Origin: Aurantibrevibacter sp041749595
Lineage (GTDB): Bacteria > Bacteroidota > Bacteroidia > Flavobacteriales > Flavobacteriaceae
DNA: 64,000 nucleotides
Assembly: GCA_041749595.1 (NCBI GenBank)
Contig: JBGTBA010000075.1
Span: 1-64,000, forward strand
Direction: 5' to 3'
How positions within the stretch are numbered: position 1 is the stretch's first letter; each line of letters opens with the position of its first letter. Below are positions 42,210-51,900 of the stretch, piece after piece. The notes below the pieces were generated by a model that saw only the letters and a program-made list of their open reading frames with translations, was not told where the DNA came from and did no database searches. Both the position numbers and the translations under genes were made by a program.

Positions 42210-43034
42210 TTATTTCTTTCTACGTTCTATAATATACTTGTTCGTGTCCTTTTTCTTGGAGCGTGTCCTATAGCCTTTTGCGGGAATGCCCTTCCTAGAT
42301 CTTGGATGTCCTCCTGATGCCCTGCCTTCGCCACCGCCCATTGGGTGATCTACGGGGTTCATGGCCACCGGCCTGGTCCTTGGCCTTCTGCCCAACCACC
42401 TGCTTCTGCCCGCCTTACCTGAGACGATTAACTGATGATCCGAATTTGACACGGCCCCTATTGTTGCCAAACAACCCGCAAGCACCAACCGCGTTTCCCC
42501 GGAGGGGAGTTTGATGGTAACGTACTTGCCATCCTTTGCCATTAATTGGGCAAAAGTCCCCGCGCTTCTGGCCATAACGGCTCCTTGCCCGGGACGAAGC
42601 TCTATACAGGAGATTATGGTACCCAAAGGTATTTCCGTCAATGGGAGCGCATTGCCAATTTCGGGGGCTGCTTTCGATCCAGATGAAATTTCCTGATCTA
42701 CTTTCAATCCATTTTGGGCGACAATATATCTCTTTTCACCATCGGCATATTCCGCCAAGGCAATGAATGCGGTCCTGTTGGGATCGTACTGTATGGATTT
42801 TACGGTAGCGGCCATATCTTGCTTGTCCCGCTTAAAATCAATGACACGGTACTTCCTTTTATGGCCACCGCCCTTTTGGCGGATGGTCATTTTTCCTTGA
42901 CTGTTTCTGCCTCCGGACTTTTTTAACGGAGCAAGCAAGCTTTTCTCCGGCTTATCAGTAGTAATCGCGTCAAATCCGTTTACTACTCTAAAACGCTGTC
43001 CAGGAGTGATTGGTTTTAATTTCCTAACTGACAT
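42210..43034 (-). CDS. rplB: 50S ribosomal protein L2
   Basis: The 274-aa protein has GGRNSQGKMTIRQKGGGHKR early and RPRTRPVAMNPVDHPMGGGE with the catalytic-centre His-rich signature near its end. L2 is required for subunit association and peptidyl transfer. It lies 9 nt after rplW. Confidence 0.98.
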   Translation of the reverse strand: MSVRKLKPITPGQRFRVVNGFDAITTDKPEKSLLAPLKKSGGRNSQGKMTIRQKGGGHKRKYRVIDFKRDKQDMAATVKSIQYDPNRTAFIALAEYADGEKRYIVAQNGLKVDQEISSGSKAAPEIGNALPLTEIPLGTIISCIELRPGQGAVMARSAGTFAQLMAKDGKYVTIKLPSGETRLVLAGCLATIGAVSNSDHQLIVSGKAGRSRWLGRRPRTRPVAMNPVDHPMGGGEGRASGGHPRSRKGIPAKGYRTRSKKKDTNKYIIERRKK

Positions 43035-43043
43035 TCCTTGTCT

Positions 43044-43334
43044 TTATAGATTACTGTAAAAATCAATTATATCTCCCTCTGCAATATCCACTATGGCCTT
43101 TTTAAAGGCATTTGTCTTACCATGCTGAACCCCTGTCTTGGTATATCGCGATTTGCGCGAAGGGCCATAATTCATGGTACGTACTTTTTTAACAGACACT
43201 CCGTAAGTGGCCTCGACGGCATCCTTTATCTCAATTTTGTTCGCCTTAAGGTCAACAATGAAACCATAACGGTTGTGCAACTCACTGTCCGCCGTCATTT
43301 TTTCCGTAATAATTGGCTTTACTAACACACTCAT
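43044..43334 (-). CDS. rplW: 50S ribosomal protein L23
   Basis: The 96-aa protein starts MSVLVKPIITEKMT and has FIVDLKANKIEIKDAVEATY and VSVKKVRTMNY. It forms the docking site for trigger factor and SRP at the tunnel exit. Confidence 0.98.
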   Translation of the reverse strand: MSVLVKPIITEKMTADSELHNRYGFIVDLKANKIEIKDAVEATYGVSVKKVRTMNYGPSRKSRYTKTGVQHGKTNAFKKAIVDIAEGDIIDFYSNL

Positions 43335-43341
43335 TGTTTCA

Positions 43342-43971
43342 CTATTTAGTTAAGTTCAATTCAATGGCCTCCAACGAACCTTCAAGAAGCACGATATTAT
43401 TTGCGTTCAATATTTTGTAAGTGCTTATTTCTGAGCTTGTTATAACCTCTGAACGCTTGAAATTGCGTGATGCCAAATATACATTATTATTTGAATCGCC
43501 CAACACAAATAAAGATTTTTTATTTTCCAATCCCAAGGACCTTAAAACTTGGATAAAATCCTTTGTCTTGGGGGTGTCAAAACTAAAATTCTCCACTACT
43601 AAGATGGCGTTTTCCTGTGTCTTTATGCTAAAGGCCGATTTTCTTGCAAGCCGCTTTACGTTCTTGTTCAATTTTTGGGTATAATCCTTTGGCCTTGGCC
43701 CAAAAATTCGGCCCCCACCCCTAAAAACCGGGGATTTAATACTTCCCGCACGGGCAGTACCTGTTCCCTTTTGTTTTTTGATCTTTCTTGTGCTACCTGC
43801 AATTTCAGCCCGTTCCTTGGATTTATGGGTTCCCTGTCTTTGGTGGGCCAAATATTGTTTAACATCCAAATAAACGGCGTGGTTGTTCGGCTCTATAGCG
43901 AAAATGGTATCTGAAAGGTCCACCTTTCTACCCGTTTCTTTTCCCGTAATATCTAAAACTGCTACCTTCAT
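43342..43971 (-). CDS. rplD: 50S ribosomal protein L4
   Basis: The 209-aa protein has the tunnel-loop region GTGTARAGSIKSPVFRGGGR and IFGPRPKDYTQKLNKNVKRL. The start ATG shares one base with the rplC stop (TAATG), indicating translational coupling. Confidence 0.98.
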   Translation of the reverse strand: MKVAVLDITGKETGRKVDLSDTIFAIEPNNHAVYLDVKQYLAHQRQGTHKSKERAEIAGSTRKIKKQKGTGTARAGSIKSPVFRGGGRIFGPRPKDYTQKLNKNVKRLARKSAFSIKTQENAILVVENFSFDTPKTKDFIQVLRSLGLENKKSLFVLGDSNNNVYLASRNFKRSEVITSSEISTYKILNANNIVLLEGSLEAIELNLTK

Positions 43972-44588
43972 TACTTCTCTATAGTTACGTAAGCGTTTTT
44001 ATGACCAGGGACACAACCTTTGATCACCAAAAGATTTTTCTCTGGAACTATTTTTAAAATTCTTAAGTTTTGTACGGTTACCCGGTCGTTGCCCATTCTG
44101 CCCGCCATTCGCATTCCCTTAAAAACCCTCGACGGGTATGATGATGCGCCTACCGAACCCGGAGCCCTTAACCTATTGTGCTGGCCATGGGTTGATTGTC
44201 CTACTCCCGCAAAACCGTGTCTTTTTACGACACCTTGGAATCCCTTTCCTTTGGATGTGCCTATTACATCCACAAACTCTCCTTCCGCAAAATGGCCAAC
44301 ACCAATGGTGTCCCCCAATTTGAAACTTCCTTCAAAACCTTGGAACTCAATGACTTTTTTCTTTGGAGAAACCCCTGCTTTTTTAAAGTGACCCATTTCG
44401 GCCTTATTTGCACGCTTTTCTGCCTTGTCATCGAAACCAAGCTGAAGGGCACTGTACCCGTCCACCTCTTCGGTTCTGACTTGGGTAACTACACATGGGC
44501 CAGCTTCGATCACCGTACATGGAATGTTCTTTCCATTTTCATCGAAGATGCTGGTCATGCCTACTTTTTTTCCTATTAACCCAGACAT
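43971..44588 (-). CDS. rplC: 50S ribosomal protein L3
   Basis: The 205-aa protein starts MSGLIGKKVGMTSIFDENGK and has VVKRHGFAGVGQSTHGQHNR with the conserved Gln/His-rich loop, and RMAGRMGNDRVTVQNL. The 272-bp gap before it, unlike the tight spacing elsewhere in the cluster, holds hairpins and heptamers. Confidence 0.98.
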   Translation of the reverse strand: MSGLIGKKVGMTSIFDENGKNIPCTVIEAGPCVVTQVRTEEVDGYSALQLGFDDKAEKRANKAEMGHFKKAGVSPKKKVIEFQGFEGSFKLGDTIGVGHFAEGEFVDVIGTSKGKGFQGVVKRHGFAGVGQSTHGQHNRLRAPGSVGASSYPSRVFKGMRMAGRMGNDRVTVQNLRILKIVPEKNLLVIKGCVPGHKNAYVTIEK

Positions 44589-44860
44589 AAATTGATTTTA
44601 GATTTTTGAATTTGGATTTTGGACCCCGTTTGGGGCAAAACCCATCCTCCGTTTATATTACATTAATTAACACTCTTTATTATCGAACAAAAAAATAGGG
44701 TCAAAATAATTCAACCCTGAATATATTTTTCTGCCATTTTTCCTTTGCGAAACGCTCCGGACATGTCCATGCTCACGAAAGTGAGTATCTCTCCCGCTCT
44801 CCATACAAAATCACCCATTGGCGTTTTTCGATAGGAGATTCCCGCATAGGCGGGAACGGA
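44589..44860. other. 272-bp spacer with hairpins inside the S10 operon
   Basis: No gene was found here. Going right from rplC it holds GATTTTA-GATTTTT-GAATTTG-GATTTTG in 7-bp register (44594-44621); CCCC-GTTT-GGGG (44624-44635); CTCAC-GAAA-GTGAG with a GNRA loop (44772-44785); and the REP-like TTCCCGC-ATAG-GCGGGAA (44839-44856) immediately after the rpsJ stop. These could attenuate, process or terminate the transcript between rpsJ and rplC. No TANNTTTG box for rplC was found. Confidence 0.7.
44839..44856. repeat. REP-like palindrome after rpsJ
   Basis: TTCCCGC (44839-44845) and GCGGGAA (44850-44856) form a perfect 7-bp stem with loop ATAG. GC-rich palindromes of this kind (TTCCCGC...GCGGGAA) are dispersed in many genomes as REP-type sequences. 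It lies 5 nt after the rpsJ stop codon in transcription direction. Confidence 0.7.
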
Positions 44861-45166
44861 TCACACCTTAATCTCCACCTCCACACCACTTGGAAGCTCT
44901 AACTTCATAAGTGCATCGATGGTCTTTGATGAGGAACTGTATATATCTAAAAGCCGTTTGTAGGAACATAGTTGAAACTGTTCCCTAGCTTTCTTATTTA
45001 CGTGGGGAGATCTCAAAACCGTAAATATTTTCTTGTGTGTTGGCAAAGGAATTGGGCCAGTTACCACAGCACCTGTTGACTTCACCGTTTTAACGATCTT
45101 TTCGGCAGACTTGTCCACCAAGTTATGGTCGTACGATTTTAGCTTTATTCTTATTTTTTGACTCAT
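44861..45166 (-). CDS. rpsJ: 30S ribosomal protein S10
   Basis: The 101-aa protein has RIKLKSYDHNLVDKSAEKIV, PLPTHKKIFTVLRSPHVNKK and the C-terminal LPSGVEVEIKV. It lies 11 nt after fusA and before the 272-bp spacer. Confidence 0.98.
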   Translation of the reverse strand: MSQKIRIKLKSYDHNLVDKSAEKIVKTVKSTGAVVTGPIPLPTHKKIFTVLRSPHVNKKAREQFQLCSYKRLLDIYSSSSKTIDALMKLELPSGVEVEIKV

Positions 45167-45177
45167 TTTCTTATGTA

Positions 45178-47304
45178 TTAAGCCGTTACGCCCTTTGCTT
45201 CCTTGATTACTTCTTCCGCAATACTGGATGGCGTTTCCGCATAGTGTGAAAACTCCATTGTAGATGTGGCCCTGCCCGAGGACAAGGTCCTGAGGGAGGT
45301 TACATAACCGAACATTTCCGATAGGGGTACCAACGCTTTTATGACTTTGGCCCCTGCCCTGTCGTCCATATTGGTCACGGTGCCGCGCCTTCTGTTAAGG
45401 TCGCCCACTATATCTCCCATATTTTCTTCCGGGGTCAGTGCCTCCATTTTCATTATGGGCTCCATAAGAACGGCACGTGCCGCTTTGGCAGCGGTCCTAT
45501 AGCCAATCTTGGCGGCCAGCTCAAAGGATAGCGAATCGGAATCCACTGCATGGAACGAACCATCTTTCAAGGTTATTTTCATGCTATCCATTTCAAAACC
45601 TGCCAAGGGGCCGTTTTTCATGGCCTCCCTGAACCCTTTCTCTATGGATGGTATATATTCCTTTGGGATGTTGCCCCCTTTGATCGCGTTTATGAACTCC
45701 AAGCCCGATTTTCCTTCGTCGGCAGGCTCCATGCTAAACACAATATCGGCAAATTTACCCCGGCCCCCGGTCTGTTTCTTATATACTTCCCTATGATCTG
45801 CCTTAGCGGTAAGCGCCTCTTTGTACTCTACTTGTGGCTTGCCTTGGTTTACCTCTACCTTGAACTCCCTGCGCAGACGGTCAACGATGATATCCAAATG
45901 CAGCTCGCCCATACCGGAAATTATGGTCTGGCCGGATGCTTCGTCCGTTTTTACCTGAAACGTAGGATCCTCCTCGGCCAATTTGGCCAATGACATGCCC
46001 AACCTATCCACGTCTGCCTTGGTTTTCGGCTCCACGGCTATACCTATTACCGGATCGGGAAAATTCATGCTTTCCAAAACGATGGGATGTTTCTCACTGG
46101 AAAGTGTGTCTCCCGTCTTAATATCCTTGAATCCTACGGCAGCACCGATATCCCCGGCTTCGATATAATCAACGGCATTCTGCTTATTGGCGTGCATTTG
46201 ATAGATCCTGGAAATGCGTTCCTTGTTGCCCGAACGATTGTTCAATACATAAGAGCCGGCATCCAACCTACCTGAATACGCCCTGAAAAATGCCAGCCTG
46301 CCTACGAAAGGATCCGTGGCAATTTTAAAGGCCAGTGCGGCAAACGGCTCTTTGGGATCTGGTTTTCTGGATATTTCCTTGTCCGTTTTCGGATCAATGC
46401 CAATGATGGCCTCTTTATCCAATGGGGAAGGCAGGTACCTACATACCGCATCCAATAAAAACTGTACTCCTTTGTTCTTGAAAGAAGACCCACAGATCAT
46501 TGGAATAATGCTCATGTCCATTACAGCGGCCCTTAAAGCGGCGTGTACCTCTTCCTCGGTAATGGAATCTTCATCTTCAAAGAACTTTTCCATCAGGGTC
46601 TCATCATATTCCGCAACGGCCTCGATCAAGGCTGCCCTGTACTCTTTTACCTCGGCAAGCATATCTGCGGGAATCTCTATTTCATCAAAAGTAGACCCCA
46701 TATTCTCCTCATGCCAAACTATGGCCTTGTTCTTGACCAGATCAACTATGCCCTTAAAATCGGCTTCGTCACCAATGGGAAGTACAATGGGCACGGCGTT
46801 GGATTTTAACATATCCTTGACCTGCTTGCACACATTTAGGAAGTTTGCGCCCTGTCTATCCATCTTATTTACAAACCCCATTCGTGGCACCTTGTAATTA
46901 TCCGCAAGCCTCCAATTGGTTTCGGACTGCGGTTCTACACCATCAACGGCACTGAACAAAAACACCAAACCATCTAAAACCCGTAATGAGCGGTTTACCT
47001 CAACGGTAAAATCCACGTGTCCCGGGGTGTCTATGATATTAAAATGGTAAGGTTTTGTTTCATCGATAGGCTCACCGTTTTTCAAGGGAAATTTCCATGT
47101 GCAGGTGGTTGCGGCAGAGGTAATGGTGATTCCCCTTTCCTGCTCCTGCTCCATCCAGTCCATGGTAGCGGCACCATCGTGCACCTCACCTATCTTGTGG
47201 CTTACCCCCGTATAGAACAAAATACGTTCCGTAGTGGTGGTTTTACCGGCATCGATATGGGCGGCGATCCCAATGTTTCTTGTATATTTTAAATCTCTTG
47301 ACAT
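45178..47304 (-). CDS. fusA: Elongation factor G
   Basis: EF-G drives tRNA-mRNA translocation using GTP. The 708-aa protein has G1 AHIDAGKTTTTERIL (residues 15-29), DTPGHVDF and NKMDRQGANF, and the C-terminal domains ending with YVTSLRTLSSGRATSTMEFS. The str operon here is rpsL-rpsG-fusA running into rpsJ with no tuf, as is usual in Bacteroidota. Confidence 0.98.
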   Translation of the reverse strand: MSRDLKYTRNIGIAAHIDAGKTTTTERILFYTGVSHKIGEVHDGAATMDWMEQEQERGITITSAATTCTWKFPLKNGEPIDETKPYHFNIIDTPGHVDFTVEVNRSLRVLDGLVFLFSAVDGVEPQSETNWRLADNYKVPRMGFVNKMDRQGANFLNVCKQVKDMLKSNAVPIVLPIGDEADFKGIVDLVKNKAIVWHEENMGSTFDEIEIPADMLAEVKEYRAALIEAVAEYDETLMEKFFEDEDSITEEEVHAALRAAVMDMSIIPMICGSSFKNKGVQFLLDAVCRYLPSPLDKEAIIGIDPKTDKEISRKPDPKEPFAALAFKIATDPFVGRLAFFRAYSGRLDAGSYVLNNRSGNKERISRIYQMHANKQNAVDYIEAGDIGAAVGFKDIKTGDTLSSEKHPIVLESMNFPDPVIGIAVEPKTKADVDRLGMSLAKLAEEDPTFQVKTDEASGQTIISGMGELHLDIIVDRLRREFKVEVNQGKPQVEYKEALTAKADHREVYKKQTGGRGKFADIVFSMEPADEGKSGLEFINAIKGGNIPKEYIPSIEKGFREAMKNGPLAGFEMDSMKITLKDGSFHAVDSDSLSFELAAKIGYRTAAKAARAVLMEPIMKMEALTPEENMGDIVGDLNRRRGTVTNMDDRAGAKVIKALVPLSEMFGYVTSLRTLSSGRATSTMEFSHYAETPSSIAEEVIKEAKGVTA

Positions 47305-47313
47305 TTCTTTAAA

Positions 47314-47790
47314 TTAAAATCTAAAGTGGGAGAACGCCTTGTTGGCCTCTGCCATTTTATGGGTATCCATTCGCTTTTTCACTGCCGCACCTTCTTCTTT
47401 TGCGGCTGCCAAAATTTCCCCGGCCAATTTTTGGGACATTGCCTTTTCATTTCGCTTCCGTGAATAACTTATCAACCATTTCATTGCGGTTGAGATCTTG
47501 CGGTCCGGCCGTATCTGCATGGGGATTTGAAATGTGGCACCGCCTACCCTCCTACTGCGCACCTCAACGTGCGGCATTACATTGGAAAGGGCATCTTTCC
47601 ATAACTCCAATGCCGTTTTTGCCTCATCTGTTTTCTTGGTCTCCACAATATCTATGGCATCATAGAAAACCTTAAATGCTATTGATTTTTTACCGTCCCA
47701 CATCATCATGTTCACGAAACGGGTCACCAATTGATCGTTAAATCTGGGATCTGGCAACAGTGGCCTTTTTTTTGCCTGTTTTTTTCTCAT
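47314..47790 (-). CDS. rpsG: 30S ribosomal protein S7
   Basis: The 158-aa protein has FVNMMMWDGKKSIAFKVFYD, the signature VEVRSRRVGGATFQIPMQIR and the end FSHFRF. It nucleates the 30S head. It lies 9 nt before fusA and is separated from rpsL by a heptamer array. Confidence 0.98.
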   Translation of the reverse strand: MRKKQAKKRPLLPDPRFNDQLVTRFVNMMMWDGKKSIAFKVFYDAIDIVETKKTDEAKTALELWKDALSNVMPHVEVRSRRVGGATFQIPMQIRPDRKISTAMKWLISYSRKRNEKAMSQKLAGEILAAAKEEGAAVKKRMDTHKMAEANKAFSHFRF

Positions 47791-47799
47791 TTCTTAAAA

Positions 47800-47827
47800 G
47801 TTTCGGGTTTCGGGTTTCGGGTTTCGG
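47800..47827. repeat. Perfect heptamer array GTTTCGG x4 between rpsG and rpsL
   Basis: Four identical 7-bp units run from 47800 to 47827, followed by a partial fifth (GTTCC). The array lies 10 nt upstream of the rpsG start, where a ribosome would bind, and fits the GTTYNRR heptamer pattern seen at other sites in the window. Confidence 0.95.
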
Positions 47828-47880
47828 GTTCCATAAATTAAAGAACGCCAACCTATGCACCCTATGTCCTTCGATTCATC

Positions 47881-48255
47881 CTATTTCTTTGGGCGTTTTG
47901 CTCCGTATTTAGACCTTCGTTGGGTCCTTCCTGCAACACCTGCGGTGTCCAAGGCCCCCCTAACAATATGGTATCTAACACCCGGCAAATCCTTCACCCT
48001 TCCGCCCCTTACCAATACTATCGAGTGCTCTTGCAAATTGTGCCCTTCCCCGGGAATGTAGGCGTTCACTTCCTTCCCATTGGTCAACCTTACCCTGGCG
48101 ACTTTGCGCATTGCAGAGTTTGGTTTCTTGGGCGTGGTGGTGTAAACCCGCGTACATACCCCTCTTCGTTGGGGGCACGAATCCAAAGCGGCCGATTTGC
48201 TCTTCTTGGCAATTGTGGTCCTTCCTATTCGTACTAATTGTGAAATTGTTGGCAT
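47881..48255 (-). CDS. rpsL: 30S ribosomal protein S12
   Basis: The 124-aa protein starts MPTISQLVRIGRTTIAKKSK and has TTPKKPNSAMRKVARVRLTN (decoding-site loop with the conserved PNSA and Lys residues linked to streptomycin response, wild-type in appearance) and RGGRVKDLPGVRYHIVRG. It is the first gene of the str operon, behind a near-consensus promoter. Confidence 0.98.
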   Translation of the reverse strand: MPTISQLVRIGRTTIAKKSKSAALDSCPQRRGVCTRVYTTTPKKPNSAMRKVARVRLTNGKEVNAYIPGEGHNLQEHSIVLVRGGRVKDLPGVRYHIVRGALDTAGVAGRTQRRSKYGAKRPKK

Positions 48256-48301
48256 ACTGTATTATATATGTATAAAAACGATACCCTCTTTTAAGGGCTG
48301 G

Positions 48302-48332
48302 CAAATGTAATACTATTTTCTAAAAATTCAAA
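48302..48332 (-). promoter_or_regulatory. Promoter of the str (rpsL-rpsG-fusA) operon
   Basis: On the minus strand TTTG (48332-48329) is followed after exactly 19 nt by TACATTTG (48309-48302). This matches the full Bacteroidota consensus TTTG-N19-21-TANNTTTG. It lies 46 nt before the rpsL ATG and is the best promoter match in the window. Confidence 0.75.
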
Positions 48333-48922
48333 TCATAAGCAATTAATTTTAAAGTGATTTTTTTTAGGGATTTCCGCACGTGTCCCTTGCCAAGGAAATA
48401 CATCCTTTTAAATTTAGCGCCCGGATCATTTAAAAATCCTTATTTCCCCATTTCCCTAAAAGAAAGGGAGTGTTTTTCAATTTCACCTTTAAGGGCAACT
48501 ATCGGGAGCGGCAAAAAGCTCTAAAACACCGGAAAATACACATAGACAATAAAAAAATACTTTATGCCGGCCATCGCCGAGGCAAGCCTTGGGGGTTGCC
48601 CTTTGGATAAACATAGGGCAGGTTTCGGCGCACCAATAGGTACCGGCATTATTTTGGCCCAACCGGAAACCACGGCACCCGTATTGGTGGAATTATTTAG
48701 CTTAAACCCACCTCAAAACAACCGGTCCCATCCCGGCATCCCTTACGGACAATATGTTGGGGGGAAGATGGTTCATTGTCTTATAATCCGCTCTTAAAAT
48801 TTCCTACAGATTTGTCGATTGGATAATTATGGATAGGGATAAATAACGATATGATATTTTTAACAAAGTAAAGTGTGGAAGTTATATTTTTTAACCTAAT
48901 CTTAAAGTTTTATTAAAATTAG
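48333..48922. other. Gene-free interval between the str operon and the SusC operon
   Basis: This ~590-bp interval between divergent operons contains no convincing gene. A 77-codon frame at 48564-48797 has composition unlike a protein of this genome. No tRNA, riboswitch or insertion sequence was recognised. The right-hand part, from about 48820, becomes A/T-rich towards the SusC promoter. Confidence 0.5.
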
Positions 48923-48954
48923 TTTGGTTTATTAACATGAATATGTGATTTTTG
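48923..48954 (+). promoter_or_regulatory. Putative promoter of the SusC/SusD operon
   Basis: TTTG (48923-48926) is followed after 20 nt by GATTTTTG (48947-48954), 7 of 8 positions of TANNTTTG. It lies 27 nt before the SusC ATG. Confidence 0.5.
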
Positions 48955-48981
48955 CCGATAGCTAATTCAAATAATCTGAAA

Positions 48982-51900
48982 ATGAGAACAAAACTTAATG
49001 GAATCTTGACGCTTTTTCTGGCGTTGGTTGTGCAGATTTCTTTTGCACAGCAAAAAACGATTACCGGAACAGTCACGGATCAGGATGGTCTGCCACTGCC
49101 CGGGGTAAATATCGTTGTAGAAGGCACTTCTGTAGGTACCCAATCCGATTTTGACGGGAACTATGCGATTAGCGCAAGTCCCGGGCAAAACTTATTGTAC
49201 ACCTATGTAGGCCAAAAAACAGAGCGGCGACTTATAGGGGCCAACAGCTCCATCAATGTTCAGATGGCCGAAGATGCACAGGCCTTGGAAGAGGTTATCG
49301 TAACTGGCCAAGGTATCAAACGAGAGAAGAAAGCACTGGGTTACGCAGTGGCCGAAGTAAGCTCCGAACAATTGGAGCAACGTTCCGAGGGGGATATAGC
49401 ACGGGTGTTGTCCGGAAAAGCCTCGGGATTGCAGATTACCCAACAAAGTGGTCTTTCCGGTTCCGGTACCAGCATCATTATCCGTGGACTTAGCTCATTC
49501 AGTGGCAGTAACCAGCCTTTATTTATTGTGGATGGAGTTCCTTTTGCCTCTGACACCAATGCGCAAGGTGATTTCATTGATGGAAATAACGGCTCTAGTC
49601 GCTTTTTGGACTTGGATCCAAACAGCATTGAAAGCGTAAACGTGTTGAAAGGTCTTGCGGCCGCCACGCTTTATGGTACAGCGGGTCGTAATGGGGTAAT
49701 CCTTATTACCACTAAAAATGGGGCAGCCGGTGGCGGCAACAAAAAGTTTGAGGTTACCGTACAATCATCGGTATTCTTCAACGAAATCGCATCCTTGCCC
49801 GATTACCAAAACGAGTACGGCAATGGTTTTGACCAGGCCTTTGGCTGGTTTTTCAGCAACTGGGGACCCAATTTCAATGCCGGGGGTGTCGATGGCTTTC
49901 AAAATGCCGGTGGCGGTATTGCTGATGATGGCACTTTACCACACCCCTATTCTACGGCCTCTTTTAGTGCGGCGTTCCCCGAATTCGCTGGAGTTCGTTA
50001 CGAATACAAGCCTTATGATAATGTGGAACCCTTCTTTAGGATAGGAACAGTGACCAACAACTCAATCAATGTAGGAGGTAGTTCTGCAGACGGCAAGTTC
50101 TCCTACAATACCAACTTTAGCAACTTAAGCGATGAAGGCTTCACCCCGGGCAATAAACTCACCCGGAATACCTTTGGTATTGGCGGTAGGGCAGAACTGT
50201 CCAACAAATTCACGGCCACAGGAGCCCTGAATTTTGCACGTACCGATTTTAAATCCCCACCGGTGGCGGCAGGGGATGGGAGTACCGTTTTCGAGACTAG
50301 TACGGGGTCGTCTATATTTTCCAATATTTTCTTTACTCCAAGAAGTGTGGATTTGATTGGCTTGCCCTTTCAAAATCCGTTGGACGGCTCCAGTGTGTAC
50401 TACCGTCAAAACAACAGTATCCAACATCCCTTATGGACAGTGGCAAACGCACAGACCCGACAAGAAACCTACAGGATATTTGGTAATGCCTCATTGAATT
50501 ACCAAATAAACGACAATCTAAACCTTACCTACAGAGCGGGTATTGATGTATATAGTGAGAACAACACCAATTTCCAGAACAAAGGTGGCGTATCGACCGA
50601 CACCCAATTACGGAGTGGTATCTACGAAACCTGGAACAACACCAATACCATTTGGGACCATAACCTTTTGCTCAACGGACAATACACCCTTTCGGAAGCT
50701 ATAGGAATGACTTTTAACGCAGGTGTTACCGCAAAACGGGAGATTTTCGATCAAAACGGGGTTTCCAGTAGTGGCCAACAGGTTTTTGGAGTGCTGCGGC
50801 ATTTCAATTTTGCGCTTCAGGACGAGATCCAATTCCTTCAGGAACGCAATATTGTAGGAGCTTACGGTCAGGTTGATTTTGATTATAACCGCTTTTTGTA
50901 CCTGAACCTATCCGGACGTAATGACTGGGTTTCCAATTTAAGCCAAGACAACAGGGCCATTTTCTATCCCAGTGCCAGTGTTTCTTTTATACCCACCGCA
51001 GCCATCGAAGGACTTAAAGATAGCAATGTTGTTAATTACCTTAAAATTAGGGCCGGTTACGGTACCTCGGCCAACTTCCCTACCGGTTTTCCTATAGCCA
51101 ATACATTAACGCTGAACACCACTCGTTTTCAAGATTCAAGTGGCAGCAATGTAGTGGCCAATACCACAAGCAGTGTTTTAGGAAACCCCGATCTGGAACC
51201 CGAAACCTTGGAGGAATTTGAGGTAGGTATCGAGTCGCGCTGGTGGAACAACAGGATCAACTTTGAGGCTTCCGCTTACTTACGGACCACCCAAGATCTT
51301 ATCGTAGATCGAGCATTGGATCCCTCCACCGGTTTTACCACTACGCAAACCAACGTTGGTGAAATTGAAGGTAAAGGTATCGAGTTGGATTTGGGCGTAG
51401 ACCTGTTTCAAGCAAAGAATCAAGATGATTTTGGTTGGAACATCAATGGAAACTGGACACTAAACGAATCGGAAGTAACCGATTTAGGTGCCGATACCGA
51501 CATTATAGTGTTTGCCGGCTTTAGCAATTTGGGCAACGCCGCCATTAAAGGAGAGCCCCTAGGTGTGTTAGTGGGCAGCCGTATCGACAGAAATGACAAT
51601 GGGGACTTCTTGGTGGATAGTCAAGGAAACTATATTATTGAAGAGGGTCAATTCAAGATTGGGGATCCCAATCCGGACTGGACACTTAACGTATCCAACA
51701 GCTTCAAGTTTAAGAATTTCAACTTGAATTTCTTGGTAAACTATACCCATGGGGGCGATATCTACTCCCAAACCATTGCCACCTTACTGGGAAGAGGGCT
51801 TTCCTCCGATACTGCGGACCGCCGTGAAACCTTCATATTACCGGGAGTTTCGAATGATACCGGCCAACCCAATACCGTACAGATCAACAATTCCGGGTTT

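Noticed and set aside
48564..48797. 77-codon plus-strand frame in the str-SusC gap
   Set aside because: It starts with no leader features, has a Pro/Gly/Ala-rich composition unlike neighbours, and no recognisable motif; it is most likely chance in a relatively GC-rich gap.
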